Positions 46,040 through 56,364 of a stretch of 64,000 nt of DNA are shown here, piece by piece. The notes below the pieces were generated by a model. It saw only the letters and a list, made by a program, of their open reading frames with translations. It was not told where the DNA came from and made no database searches. Location of the stretch: positions 196,352,565 to 196,416,564 of the forward strand of contig CM060988.1 in NCBI GenBank assembly GCA_030765065.1. The letters are read 5' to 3'. Made by a program: the position numbers and the translations under genes. This DNA comes from Deroplatys truncata (lineage: Eukaryota; Arthropoda; Insecta; Mantodea; Mantidae). The first letter of the stretch is position 1. Each line of letters begins with the position of its first letter.

Positions 46040-47461
46040 CAGCGGTGGTCAAATCAATTTGCACTTTTTAGCACCTTTAACGGAGGAAGGATCCTGCCTC
46101 TTTTTAACTGTCGTTCTGGCAGTACAGGCAGAAACCTCCTGCTTCATCTCCTCCACAGGGGAGGACCCCTTTCCAATTGAAAACTTCCTCGAACCAATTG
46201 GAAGTGGAGATCGGCGAAGATGGAGATCACCAATCCAAGTCCCTCCCAGAAGATTCCTCAGATGAGGATCTCTGAGGAGATGCTCGTGGACTTTTCTTGC
46301 CTTTAGATGTTCTGGATAAAGGCTTGTTATTGTCTTTTAGGAAGTCTGTTCTTACATAGCTGGTCCTGAACTTCTTTGGTGATGCATCATGTATTATGGT
46401 CTTGCTAGTCTTGTTAGTTGAGGTTGACGGCTTTGGTGGTAATTTTACGATGTGGTCTCTTGAATAGCAGACTTGGCAGATACTGGTGTTGGTGTGGATT
46501 TTAAAGGCTTTGGCTGTGTTCTGGCAACAAGAATCTTTTCTGAGATAGTGGCCCTGTTTATATAGCTGGTCTGGGTTGCGATTTCTCGACTCGGTACCGG
46601 TTTAGCTGCAACTGAGCTGTAGGTACCAGAGCTCGGGACAGAGGCTGGCAGATGCACAAGTTTCCGGGCTTCCAAGAAGGACACCTTCTCCCTAACCCGG
46701 ATCTCTTGGATCGCTCTTTCCTCTGTAAAACGGGGGCATTCTCTGGAACTTGATGGATGTTCTCCACTGCAGTTAATGCACGTTGGAGCTGATGTACATG
46801 CTCCATCGTGAGAATCGTCTCCACAGTTAACACAGGTAGATTCATTGCTACAGAAATCACTGGTGTGCCCAAAGTGCTGACTCCTATAACATCTCAGTGG
46901 ATTTGGGAAGTATGGCCTCACTTCGATGACGTCATACCTTACCTTAATCCTTTGAGGGAGATCTACCCCATCAAAGGTAAGGTACAGGGTACGAGTAGGC
47001 AGTAATTCACCTCTTTCTTTCTGCTGGACATGATATACCGCTGTTACGCCTTGCTCTTCAAGATTTCCTTGAATCTCCTCATTGGTCATACCATCTAATG
47101 CATGGGTGTTTACCACACCACGCGAGAGTTCAATGTCCTGTGCATCTCAACCTTAACTGGATAGCTGTCTAACATGTTGGCTTTAAGTATTTTTGCCACC
47201 TGTGCTTCAACCAGGAGCATGCCATTGCGGGATCTAATGCATGACTTAACCGGACCAGCAATTTTATCAAGACCCTTGAACTACAAAAGGGTTCACCGAT
47301 GTAAACTTTCTTCCTTCCTCTGTTCTATTAATAACCAAGTAGTGAGGACCACAAGACTTGACTACTTCTTTTCCACTAAGCTTGGTGTTGGTTTTGGATT
47401 TTTTATGATCCATAGTGGTTATATCCTCCTCCATTACAAATGTCTCCAATGGCATGCTCAC
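46040..47461 (-). pseudogene. LINE ORF1, gag-like zinc-knuckle protein
   Basis: It starts MSMPLETFVMEEDITTMDHK (47461). It shifts frame near 47275 and 47120, runs through ALDGMTNEEIQGNLEEQGVT and VRPYFPNPLRCYRSQHFGHT, then three CCHC knuckles (CYRSQHFGHTSDFC, CVNCGDDSHDGAC, CINCSGEHPSSSREC), then a Ser/Pro-rich tail that continues in another frame past 46445 (KSPRASPQRSSSEES). Proteins of this type bind LINE RNA in the retrotransposition particle. Three frameshifts inactivate it. Confidence 0.82.
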
Positions 47462-48444
47462 ATCCTGGGTGCCACCCCAGCTTAGGTGAGAGTCCTGGCG
47501 GGACCTTGCTCACCTTAGGGTCTCACCTCCCAATTATCAGATAGAGGGACTCAATCCCCTTCAGGAGTATAACAGCTCATGCAATGGCCCCTTCCCAGGA
47601 CTGACCTTTATCAGCGGATACGAATGCAGTCCTACATGATACTCAGGGGCTAGGAATTATGCATTACCCGGTCATCCCTTGCGACTCACCTCCTCGTCCC
47701 GCGCTGTGGTATACGTCAGACTGTGTTCAGGGAGGTAACTGATAACTGGTCAAACACACTTGTGGATCAAAGTTTATTGGGTGTTTGGCGAAAGCCCTCT
47801 CACCTCTTAGAGGAACCCAATTGAGAGTGTGGCTCAGGACCCCGGGAGCGCCACTCCTGTACCTACCATAGTAGGCCCCTGGGGGGTTAATTAGTACATG
47901 TGTTCACATTCATGCATATAAATGTCCATGTGTTTTCCTGATCTGTTCAGGTGTATGGTATGGTGTTTACAGATTTTGCAATTTATTTGTGACACTAATT
48001 TGGTGACAGGTTTTAGTATTCTTGTGAAAATACAACATACCACATTTTCCCTCACTAACAAAGGGGCTGAGCACATATTGACCTTCAATATGAGTCAGAA
48101 TATAAGCAGCTGGCAGACCATTGTCAAGAAATCAAAAGCTTGCCACAATGTACATACGTGGTAACCCAAACTTGCAGTTATTTCTGGTTACAGTACAGTT
48201 TCTCAGATTTAATGCTGTCTTTGTGCCAGTGAAAATGGCCTATGTGATGAAGCCTGCACAGCAACAAAATGACAGAGAGAGACAGTCTAACATCACAAGA
48301 TGTTTTCTACTAAGAACTAGCAATTTCTTCTCTATTCTTATGTAAGTAGGTATTTTTAAATTTACTTTTACAGTAATAATTTTTATGACATGTTATACTT
48401 TTCTGTATCTTATATTGTGCTAGAACATGCATTTATGTAATCTG

Positions 48445-49382
48445 AGTTGAGGCAGTATTTCAATACCTGAATAATTTCAATTGTAATTTAAAATAAGTAA
48501 ATTCAATAACAGCCCGCCTTGAAACAATATGTAATAATTATTTAAATTGTATGTAACAGCCATTGCAAATGCTTATTTTTATTGTAAACATATTTTAATA
48601 ATGTTATGTATATACATTATATACTTTAATAATGCAAGAACTGTGAGAATAATAAGTTTTAAGTTGTTAACAATGAGTAATAATGAGGTAAACTTGTGCC
48701 AATAATGTGTTTAAAGTTTGAAATGTACTGGTCATGATTAGATCGACGATGATGTAAATTCTGTAACAGTTTTAAATTAGCCAATCAACAGCAAAGAAAA
48801 GTTTAAAGTTAAATGCAGATATTCTATTGGACTAGAATTAGCCAATCAGAGACTTGCAATACCGACGCTTATGGGTTTTGACCGCTGAGGATCTCTCAGT
48901 TGCTGGCAAGACTTTGAGGCAGTATTTTAATGCCTAAATGATATTAATTGTGTTTTATTATAATTAAAGTCAATAACAGCCCACCTTGAAAACAGTATGT
49001 ATATAATTATTATTTATATTGTATGTAAAGTGATTGTAAATACTTATTTTTTATTGTCAACACATTTATTAGTGATATGTAAATGTTTATATACTCTAAT
49101 AGTGCAAAAACTGTGAGAATAATATGTTTTAGGATGTTAATAATGAGGTAATAATGTAATTTTGATGACAATAATGTGTCTGGAATTTAAAAAAATACTG
49201 GTTATGAAAAGATCGGTAATAACGTAATTTCGCTTACAGTTTGGAATTAGCCAATCAACAGTAAAAAAAAGTTTTAGTTTGAATACTTAAATTCCATTGG
49301 ACTAGAATTAGCCAATAAGAGACTGGCATTACCGAAGCTATAAGATTTTTATCGTTGGAATCAGTCAGTCGCGGGCAAAATA
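48445..49382 (+). repeat. Tandem direct duplication, two units of about 470 bp
   Basis: Unit 1 (about 48445-48913) and unit 2 (about 48914-49382) both begin TTGAGGCAGTATTT and share CAATAACAGCCC, CTGTGAGAATAATA, TTAGCCAATCAACAG and ATTGGACTAGAATTAGCCAA in the same order. They are diverged by substitutions and small indels. They precede a region with promoter-like and poly(A)-like signals and may be an LTR U3-type tandem duplication. Confidence 0.85.
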
Positions 49383-50800
49383 TTATAGAGAGCAGACGTA
49401 AAAGTCGCGGGTAAGATGTTGTAGAGTACGAATGGTAAAAAGCATGTTCTCCGCTAGAATATATAAAGTGCTCACAGTTTTCTTTCATAAAGTGTTGTGT
49501 TTATAAATGTGCAAGTATAAAGAGAAATAAAAAGAAGTGAAATTAAAAAGTAAATTCTGTGACGTCTTTTAATTTTTGTCTTATCACGACCTAAAAAAGA
49601 ACTTGTGTTTCTATAGTGCGACTGAAAGCAGCCAAGGCAAATAACTTTAACAATATTACGTAAAACAAGCATCACCTTCACTATAAAGTTTTGGCGTCCC
49701 AAGCATAAAACAACATCAAAGTGTATCTTAAAACATTGGGTTAAATTCTTCTTCAAAGTGACGCACATAGGCGAGGATTCTCACATCTCATATCCAGCAT
49801 TCAGCTAAATAACTTTTTCAAAGTTGGCAACAAACATACTTCTTCAACGTTGATATTGTAATGAAAAGAAGCTAGAAACAGTGATGTGTATTGAATTTAT
49901 TTAAAGGTGAGTCGGAATTGTTACACCAACATCACTTAAGTTTACTCACTTAACGGTTTCCCGAAACATGTTAAGTGAGTAAACTTAAGTGATGTTAGTG
50001 TAACAATTCCGATTCACCTTTAAATAAATACTTCTTCAAATTACAATTGTGGGCAAACTCCTCCAAACAATTACGTAACCATAACTTCTACAAATTGAAG
50101 AACAATAATTCTTCAAATTGGCGTCCCTCAACGTGGAGCTAAATAATTGCATAACAGCACACTTTTGTAAATATATATAATAATATTTACGTAAGCAAAT
50201 TGAAGAACAATACTTCTTCAACTTGGTAGAGTATAGATGGGAATATGTGTTCTCTACGGGTGATTAGTAAAAACAGATATACACGCTAAGTGAATGCATA
50301 AAAGTTTCTCACAGTTCTTTAAAAAGTGTAGTGCTGTATAAATATGTGCAAGAATTTAAATAAAAGAAGTTAAGTTTAAAAGTTTAATTCTGTGATGTCT
50401 ACAATAATTGTCATACCGCGCCCTACCTAAGATACATGACTCTAAAGTAAGACTGACGCAGCCGAGGCAAATTCATACATAAGTAATATTATGTAAGCAT
50501 CAAATTTTAAACCGATGCCCAAAGTGTATTGCAAACTACATAAAGCAACTATTATTACATAAAACGACATCTTCAAATTTAAACATATATTACGTAACAA
50601 CACACTTCTTCAAGCTAGCTACCAAGCGTGTAGCTAACAACAGTAAAACTTCAACAGTAGAAGAAAACAACTACTTCAATTTTGGCTCCAATTTGCGGGG
50701 CAGATTAAATAATTTATGTATTTTATTACATGAACCAAATAACAGTTGAAGAACATTACTTCTTCAGAGTACAGATTATGTTAGGAGTTGTGAATAAAGA
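49383..50800 (+). mobile_element. LTR-retroelement-like leader region, duplicated
   Basis: Two diverged direct copies (about 49420-49680 and 50225-50500) share a TATA-like box (ATATATAAAG, GCATAAAAG), then CTCACAGTT, GTGCAAG, AATAAAA/AATAAAAGAAG and TTCTGTGAYGTCT, ending in a GCAGCCRAGGCAAAT block. Between and after them are repeats of ACTTCTTCAA and primer-binding-site-like TTGGCGTCCC (49687, 50119). This fits decayed LTR R/U5 and leader sequence, or a TRIM-like element. No gag or pol is seen, so it remains a hypothesis. Confidence 0.4.
49848..50027 (-). mobile_element. 180-bp mini-PLE made only of termini
   Basis: Flanked by a perfect 12-bp target duplication, ATACTTCTTCAA, at 49836-49847 and 50028-50039. 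The left part (minus strand) is the 3' tail of the PLE at 58.2-63.1 kb (ATCACTGTTTCTAGCTTCTT, ACTCACCTTTAAATAAATTC); the right part is the same terminal region inverted, starting inside the hammerhead-like stem II (GGTTTCCCGAAACATG) and stopping at CACCTTTAAATAAAT. No coding sequence is left. It is inserted in the LTR-like region. Confidence 0.9.
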
Positions 50801-51087
50801 CCCTGTATTCCGTAAAACTAGACATTTAAGTAACCAAACATCCTCTCAGTCTACATTAGGTTGAGTTATAGGGATTCTACTCTACTTTGTAATTTTTTAA
50901 AAAGTGCTGTAGCTATTCAGTTGTCTTGAAGAGTATGGAATTTCAAGGCCAGCATATAGCAACTAACTTTTACACGTCTGACTACTGATTCGGTTTCCTG
51001 TATCCCCGTTGTATCTATAACAAAATGTGTGATGTAGCTATTTCTGCAAAGGCTTATTTCAACTAACATGAAGTAGATAGAAAAAAA

Positions 51088-51752
51088 TCTGGTGTTACAC
51101 TCACATGACTTTCTCTACTCTTGTACAAACTATTTTTACAAACGCTTATTCTCCATATGCTTCATGTTAATACAGATGTTAATCGTATTGCTAATTTTCT
51201 TGTAGATGCAAGGGGAATATGGTAGGTTTTAAGCGATAGTCAAATATTTTAACACTGGTTGCTATGTGGCGCATTCATTTCTCTTTGCATGTCCAGGACA
51301 TAAAAAAAATGAATAACGAATTTGAGAAAAAGTATAAGTATTGGAAAATTTAAGGGAATAACAAGCAAATCTCGAAAACGGTTCACTCAACAAAAGAAAT
51401 GTATATGACATAAATTGTGTATTTTAACACGATCTACATTTTTTGTGTAGTAAAATTTTGTCTATCTCTTATGGTTTACCAGTTATGCAAAAGTCGTTCA
51501 CAATAAAGAATACTTTTGGAGACATTCCGAGAAAATTCGAGATTTACATTTAATTTTTCATGACAATATCTTATACATATGATATTTTAATCAAAATCGT
51601 TAGAGCCATTTTTGTGAAATGTTCCATGTAAAGGGTAGCCTGGGGTGGGGGGATTTTCTTGAAAACCTTCGTGTCGCATCTCTGGAAGATACTGAACCTA
51701 AATACCAAGTTTGGTGTTTATCCGACTGTTCGTTTCTGAGTTATGCTGTTCC

Positions 51753-51784
<32 letters not shown>

Positions 51785-51919
51785 CACACACACGTTTCCA
51801 AAATGCTTTTTTTGGATTCAGGGGGTCCCAAAACATGTACTTCCAGTGAAATCTCGGTATTGAATTTTTGGGTGGAATACAATACTTCCCCTACCTACTA
51901 TACGTAGTAGAGAAAGTAA
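51088..51919 (-). repeat. Interspersed repeat B, copy 4
   Basis: Reverse complement aligns with the other three copies. It contains a (CGCA)n/(CA)n microsatellite at 51754-51794 where the others have a unique spacer. An additional end-like piece (AGAGAAAGTCATGTGAAT, 51977-52006) follows it, so the end may be partly duplicated. Confidence 0.75.
51754..51794 (+). repeat. (CGCA)n microsatellite
   Basis: About nine CGCA units followed by CACACACAC, inside repeat B copy 4. Confidence 0.9.
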
Positions 51920-52239
51920 TAAGCTTTCATAAGAATAGTTTGTAGAAGGTGTATAAAAATAAATGATACCAGTTAGAGAAAGTCATGTGAATGAAACACA
52001 TCAGATTTTTATTTTTTAGTTATTTAGAATGAGGCTTCATATTGGGGTCACTTTAGATATTTGTGCAGTTATGAGGGTCACTCTGAAATTTTTAAGAATG
52101 GACAGCAATAAGTTGTGAATGGCAGTGCAGATTTTCCTAGCTTTAAAATCAAGTTTACATAACATTTGCAAATCGGAGCACCCTCCAATCATAGAAGTGA
52201 AAAATCTGTACTGGGGCAGAAACCTGTAGTTACTAAATA

Positions 52240-53482
52240 CAAGGGTGGATTGATAAGTCCATAACTTTGATGACAGATAGCATTCTAATCACAGGTTTCT
52301 TGTTTGCACCCAAGTTTTACATCTATTCTGGGTATAATCACAGAAATTTGTTTCTTAGAACATGTTGAGAGTGTCTAAAATAAGCAGATGTGCATTGCTT
52401 CGTAGAAAATGGAGAAAAGTGAATTTCGTGTTCTGATAAACCACTACTTTTTGTGTGGTTAGACGGTGAAGAAAACAGAAGAAAAGCTGAACTAGTATTA
52501 TGGGGACTCTGCTCCATCACATAGCATGGTTCACAGAATTTTAATGTGGCCGTTCGAGCACAAGAGATACCATGTGCACAAGACAGCCAGTTGAGGTCAC
52601 AACAGAAGATATTGTGTTGGAAGACCGCCGAATGAAAATCCGTGAGATAGCCAAGACCGTAAACATCTCAAGTGAATGGGTTTATAACATTCTGCACGAA
52701 TTTTTGGGTATGAGAAAGCTATCAGCAAGATGGGTGCCGCAACTGCTCACAGTTGAGAACAAGCGGAATCGTGTGACCATTTCATAGGGATGTTTGAACA
52801 TGTTCCAGCACAACCCAAATGAGTTTTTGCGGCGTTATATCACGGTTGATGAAACTTGGATCCAACACTATCAACCTGAAACTAAACAACCAAAGCAGTG
52901 GATTTCCTTCAGCGAACTTGCTCCAAAGAAAGTAAAAACCATTCCCTTAGCAGGAAAAATCATGGCAGCTGTCTTTTGGGATTCACAAGAGGGGACAGAC
53001 ATCCGCTACCTGAAAAAGGGTAAAACAATAAAAGGTTCATATTATGCTGCAATGCTGGATCAGTTTGACAAGGAATTGTTAAAGAAACGACCCCATTTGG
53101 TGAAGAAAAAGGTTCTCTCTCAACAGAATAATGCACCCGCACACAAGTCAGCCAATGCCATCGCAAAATTTGTGGAATTGGGCTATGAACTGTTACCTCA
53201 TCCACCATATTCTCCAGATTTGGCTCCGAGCGACTTCTTGCTCTTCACAAACCTGAAAAAGTAGCTCGCTGGGAAGAAATTCACATACAGTGAACACATG
53301 GTAGAAACAACCTCATATTTTGCAGACTTCTAAAATTCATATATTTTGGAAGGGTTAAAAAAATTGGAGAAACGTTGGGCGTCTATTGAATTGAAAGGAG
53401 ACAATGTTAAGAAATAAAATTGATTTTTTAGAAAAAATTGTTACTTTCTTTAAGAAGTCACAGACTTATCAATCCGTCCTAG
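52240..53482 (+). mobile_element. Mariner copy 5, next to an EME1 splice donor
   Basis: A 1243-bp element between TA at 52238-52239 and 53483-53484. Inverted ends: left AAGGGTGGATTGATAAGTCC, right (reverse complement) AGGACGGATTGATAAGTCTG. Its right end lies 58 bp from the donor of EME1 exon 53541-53716. Confidence 0.9.
52410..53332 (+). pseudogene. Mariner transposase, near complete
   Basis: Starts near MEKSEFRVLINHYF (helix-turn-helix region with a stop), then VTTEDIVLEDRRMKIREIAK, EWVYNILHEFLGMRKLSARW, and after a stop at 52787 ITVDETWIQHYQPETKQPKQ (first catalytic Asp), KIMAAVFWDSQEG, VLSQQNNAPAHKSAN and PYSPDLAPSDFLLF (third Asp in PSDF). The second catalytic Asp, normally in QDNAP, is Asn here (QQNNAP), so the protein would be inactive even without its stops. 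Confidence 0.88.
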
Positions 53483-53540
53483 TAAATTAATAATACTTCA
53501 TTAAAGAAATCTAGGTGTCAATTATTGTGAAGCTTATTAC

Positions 53541-53716
53541 CTGAAATATTGCTCTGCTCCGTAGATAACCAAGGTGGAGTTTTTCCCCTGAAGCTTTTGC
53601 TGGGCTGTCTTAACATGATGTATAAGTTTATTTCTATGTATAAGATCCAGAGCTTCGAGACACAGACAGACCAACAGAAACTCTCTCTCTTCCTCTTGTC
53701 TGCTGACCATCTCCAT
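53541..53716 (-). CDS. EME1: EME1-like, exon 2 of the recognised part
   Basis: 176 nt, preceded by acceptor TGTATTTACAG and followed by donor GTAATAAG. It begins in phase 0 and ends with two bases of an Arg codon completed by the next exon. It encodes MEMVSRQEEEREFLLVCLCL, then EALDLIHRNKLIHHVKTAQQ and KLQGKNSTLVIYGAEQYF, corresponding to the central beta strands of the ERCC4-like domain (LVIYG parallels LVIVD in human EME1). The intron before it is only 119 nt; the one after is 15,120 nt and begins 58 bp before a mariner. Confidence 0.88.
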
Positions 53717-53835
53717 CTGTAAATACAACACAGTTAACAAGCAGAAAGTATAAAGCAACAGTACTCCCATAATCTCAGATTGTGTAAGACTGCTTGGATT
53801 TTCAAGTCTCACAGAGAGGCACAGCTATTAATTAC

Positions 53836-54006
53836 CTTCAAATCATCACCAACATGCGGCTCGAGTACCTTCCTTGTCCAGGTGATAGAGAAAGGTACTT
53901 CCTGATCTTTGACGACATACTGAACTTCAGCAGCCTGTAGCCCATTTAATAGTTCTCCACCAAATTCTGCAGAGAGCAGTTGACTGTCCAGATGTACCTG
54001 CATGTA
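53836..54006 (-). CDS. EME1: EME1-like, exon 1 of the recognised part
   Basis: 171 nt, 57 codons, starting in phase 0 after an acceptor reading TGTTGGCAG and ending AAG before the donor GTAATTAA. It encodes YMQVHLDSQLLSAEFGGELL, then GLQAAEVQYVVKDQEVPFSI and TWTRK, matching the start of the EME1 ERCC4-like domain (V-x-LD, then GALQ, then PxSxTWxR). The exon feeding into it from upstream was not found; a LINE fragment occupies 54080-54840. An alternative acceptor 9 nt downstream (ACATGCAG) exists but would drop the YMQ residues. Confidence 0.85.
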
Positions 54007-54079
54007 CTGCCAACATACACAAGGTAAACATTTCACTTGGTGACAGAAAATAGATGTTCAAGACAGTCCAGTATCTTTT

Positions 54080-54840
54080 ATTTTTTATTTATTTATTTCC
54101 ATCCTTTGGGAAACAACTTACATTGTTTTTCAGATTGGTTTTACATTACAGCAAGTTATACTAGAATAAGTACATGTTAGTTTCTTTACAAAAATACTAT
54201 GTCACAGAATAACAAAATTAAATAATCTATGAACAAAATTAAATAATCTATGTACTTTAATTATGTGATTATGGAAAACATGGTTCATGTAAATAGTCAT
54301 TTATATGTAAATATTGCCTTTTTAGAAGTAGCTTTCTTAGTTTACCTTTAAAAGATTCTTTATTTAAGTTTTTTATTGAAGTATCTAGTTTGTTATACAT
54401 TAAGATACCCAGTTGGGAAATGCTTGCTAGGCTTTTTGTAAGCCTGTGGCTATCTAAGTGTAAGTTATTGAGATTTCTTGTGTTGTAGTTACGATATTCT
54501 GAGTTCTTTTGAAATATAGTTATATTATTATGAATGAAGTTTAAGGTTTCAAGAATATATAGGCATGGGATAGGCAAAACTTTAAGTTCAATGAATATGT
54601 ATCTACTTGACGTTCTTATGGTACCTTCAGAATTGCCTTTAAAATTCTTTTTTGGATTGTGAGAATATGTGTTGCTTTTGGAGAGGAACCCCAAAACAGG
54701 ATGCCATAGCTAATTTGGGACTCAACGCAGTTGTGATACACTATCTTTAGTATTACTTTGGAGCACACATTAGCCAATTTACAAACAGCATAACAGAATT
54801 TGTTCAGCTTGACATTAGTTGGAATTTTGTTACGCATTTT
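54080..54840 (-). mobile_element. 5'-truncated LINE (RT thumb and tail)
   Basis: Minus-strand frames 54837-54616 (LNKFCYAVCKLANVCSKVIL, GILFWGSSPKATHILTIQKR) and 54694-54269 (KVLPIPCLYILETLNFIHNN, ending INDYLHEPCFP) resemble the C-terminal part of Jockey/CR1-like LINEs. One frameshift joins them. The 3' end at 54080-54100 carries an (AAAT)n-type tail. It lies immediately upstream of the first recognised EME1 exon. Confidence 0.72.
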
Positions 54841-56160
54841 TTAAGTATGGGAGTTTGATTTATATATAAGTCTAAAGAATGAATAGAAGAAGTCTAAGAA
54901 TCTTACAAAGCCTTCATTTGGACACATGGGAATTTTCTTGGCAGCCAAAAGTGCAGTGTTTGTCGGTGGACTCAGATATTTCTAGCCCTTAAATCCAAGT
55001 GCATAGATTTCTCATGCAAATTATAACTATAATAACCACAACCTTCATCATAGAAGACGTTGGAAATGACATCCTTGTGCCACCACACATCTCTCGCACC
55101 CTTTAAGAAAATTTGCATTATAGGGGGGGAGGTGATGGATGAAATTTCTATTTTGCACAATTTTAAAGCTATGTACCTAATTTTTTGTACACATATTTGG
55201 GGTGTTATGTGGAACCATTTAGCAGAGTTTTATTTTTATATGTCAATTAGTTTTTGAATTATTGAACATTTTCTTTCAAAAAATTCGCAAATTTCAAAAT
55301 AAAATTCAACCACACTTTTGAAATCCTTTTACAAAACCAAAATCTCATTTAGAAAATCTTGATGCATGGCTTTTGTAATATGTTAACTCTAAGGGAAATT
55401 AAAAATATATATATATAAATAAATATGATCTGTATAGCAAAAATTTCAAAATTTTTGCAATCACTACACACATTTTATTTTTTTATTTCAAAAAGTACTA
55501 AATTAATCCTAAATCTCATGTGTCAGTTTTGTTCTTATGCTTTATAAAATTTACAATAAAAATTTCAGCTCTCTAACACCTAATTTGTGGATGTTATTTT
55601 GTTTTGAATGAATAAAAGTGCAGCAAAAATTAAAGTGAGGATAATCGAGTTTAAAAGTTTGCGTGCAGTTAACCAGAAATAATGACTTGCAGACCTTCCT
55701 AGAAGTGTCCAGCTTAAATGTGTAATTTGTACTCTTTTTTCATTACAAGCACTGCATATCAGTTCTAATTTATGGCACAAGCCAAGCCTTTCGGTGACAA
55801 ACACTTTTGATTGCAGTCATTACGCTTCAGGTCATTCGCCAATGATGACAGTAAACTGGTGTCCCCAATATATATTTACACTCTACATTATTCATAACAG
55901 GTGTATGTTCACAATTATCCTCCAGCTGTTTCTGCCTTAAATTTTTCTTTTGTACACCACATTCTTGCTCATCTAACCTTTCATCACTGTATTATTTACA
56001 CTTGTTTTTGGCTCATGTATATGAAATAACATATAATTTTATGTTACACAACATCTACCGGCAGAGCTGCTGTTATACCGATCACGGTGGCTCAGTCACA
56101 AATCAGAAATTAACCTTCACCAAGAACATCCCACAAAATAGATAAAAAAAAGATTTTTTT
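54841..56160. other. Unassigned stretch, possible old transposon pieces
   Basis: Mostly AT-rich. Minus-strand frames at 55160-54972 (RDVWWHKDVISNVFYDEGCG) and 55804-55580 (ERLGLCHKLELICSACNEKR, a Cys pair) look like once-coding sequence, but I cannot name the family; a MULE-type transposase is one possibility. Nothing else is supported. Confidence 0.3.
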
Positions 56161-56170
56161 TACCTCATGT

Positions 56171-56263
56171 TTTACTTCATGCAGCAATTTCATCACCTGC
56201 CATGCCTCCTCAGGGACATTTAAGGAGTGCAGACCTTTAAATATGATGTAATTAGAGCAACTT
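56171..56263 (-). other. Possible unassigned exon
   Basis: Minus-strand frame PGSCSNYIIFKGLHSLNVPE, then EAWQVMKLLHEVKHE, lies between an acceptor-like CACTACAG and a donor-like GAGGTAAAA. It has exon-like codon use but matches no family I recognise. It lies upstream of the EME1 exons on the same strand, so it could be an N-terminal EME1 exon or transposon coding sequence. Low confidence. Confidence 0.22.
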
Positions 56264-56364
56264 CCAGGCACTGTAGTGCTTTAAAACTTTACATATACGC
56301 AGTTTAAACCACCTAGTATATTTTGGTATAAAAATAACAAAATATGAAATGTTGTCATTTTTGG

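Larger units (their letters stand above)
44617..47888 (-). mobile_element. Jockey-like LINE with ORF1 and a deleted ORF2
   Basis: Read on the minus strand: a GC-rich 5' UTR (about 47888-47465), a gag-like ORF1 (47461-46040), the first codons of an endonuclease/RT ORF2 (45996-45840), an internal deletion, then reverse transcriptase palm and thumb (about 45770-44620). The 3' end has been replaced by the PLE terminus at 44519-44616. The presence of the 5' UTR shows that this was once a full-length insertion. Composition is more GC-rich than the surroundings. Confidence 0.82.
19547..54006 (-). other. EME1: Host gene EME1/Mms4-like (partial, five exons)
   Basis: Five minus-strand exons join with correct phase at all four GT/AG junctions into a single open frame of 951 nt (316 codons plus TAG). 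Read in order, the protein follows the C-terminal half of EME1: an ERCC4/XPF-type nuclease-like domain (VHLDSQLLS...GLQAAEVQYVV, then VCLCLEALDLI, then KTAQQKLQGKNSTLVIYG), the linker and core WERALVQLQLFADC and RQFTKAVAERPF, then LWQQQLCQFNRVGMEVSEAI and a helix-hairpin-helix C-terminus. EME1 is the non-catalytic partner of MUS81, cutting branched DNA in the nucleus. Human EME1 is about 570 residues, so roughly 250 N-terminal residues are not accounted for. EME2 cannot be fully excluded by eye. No promoter or poly(A) site was identified. Confidence 0.85.
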
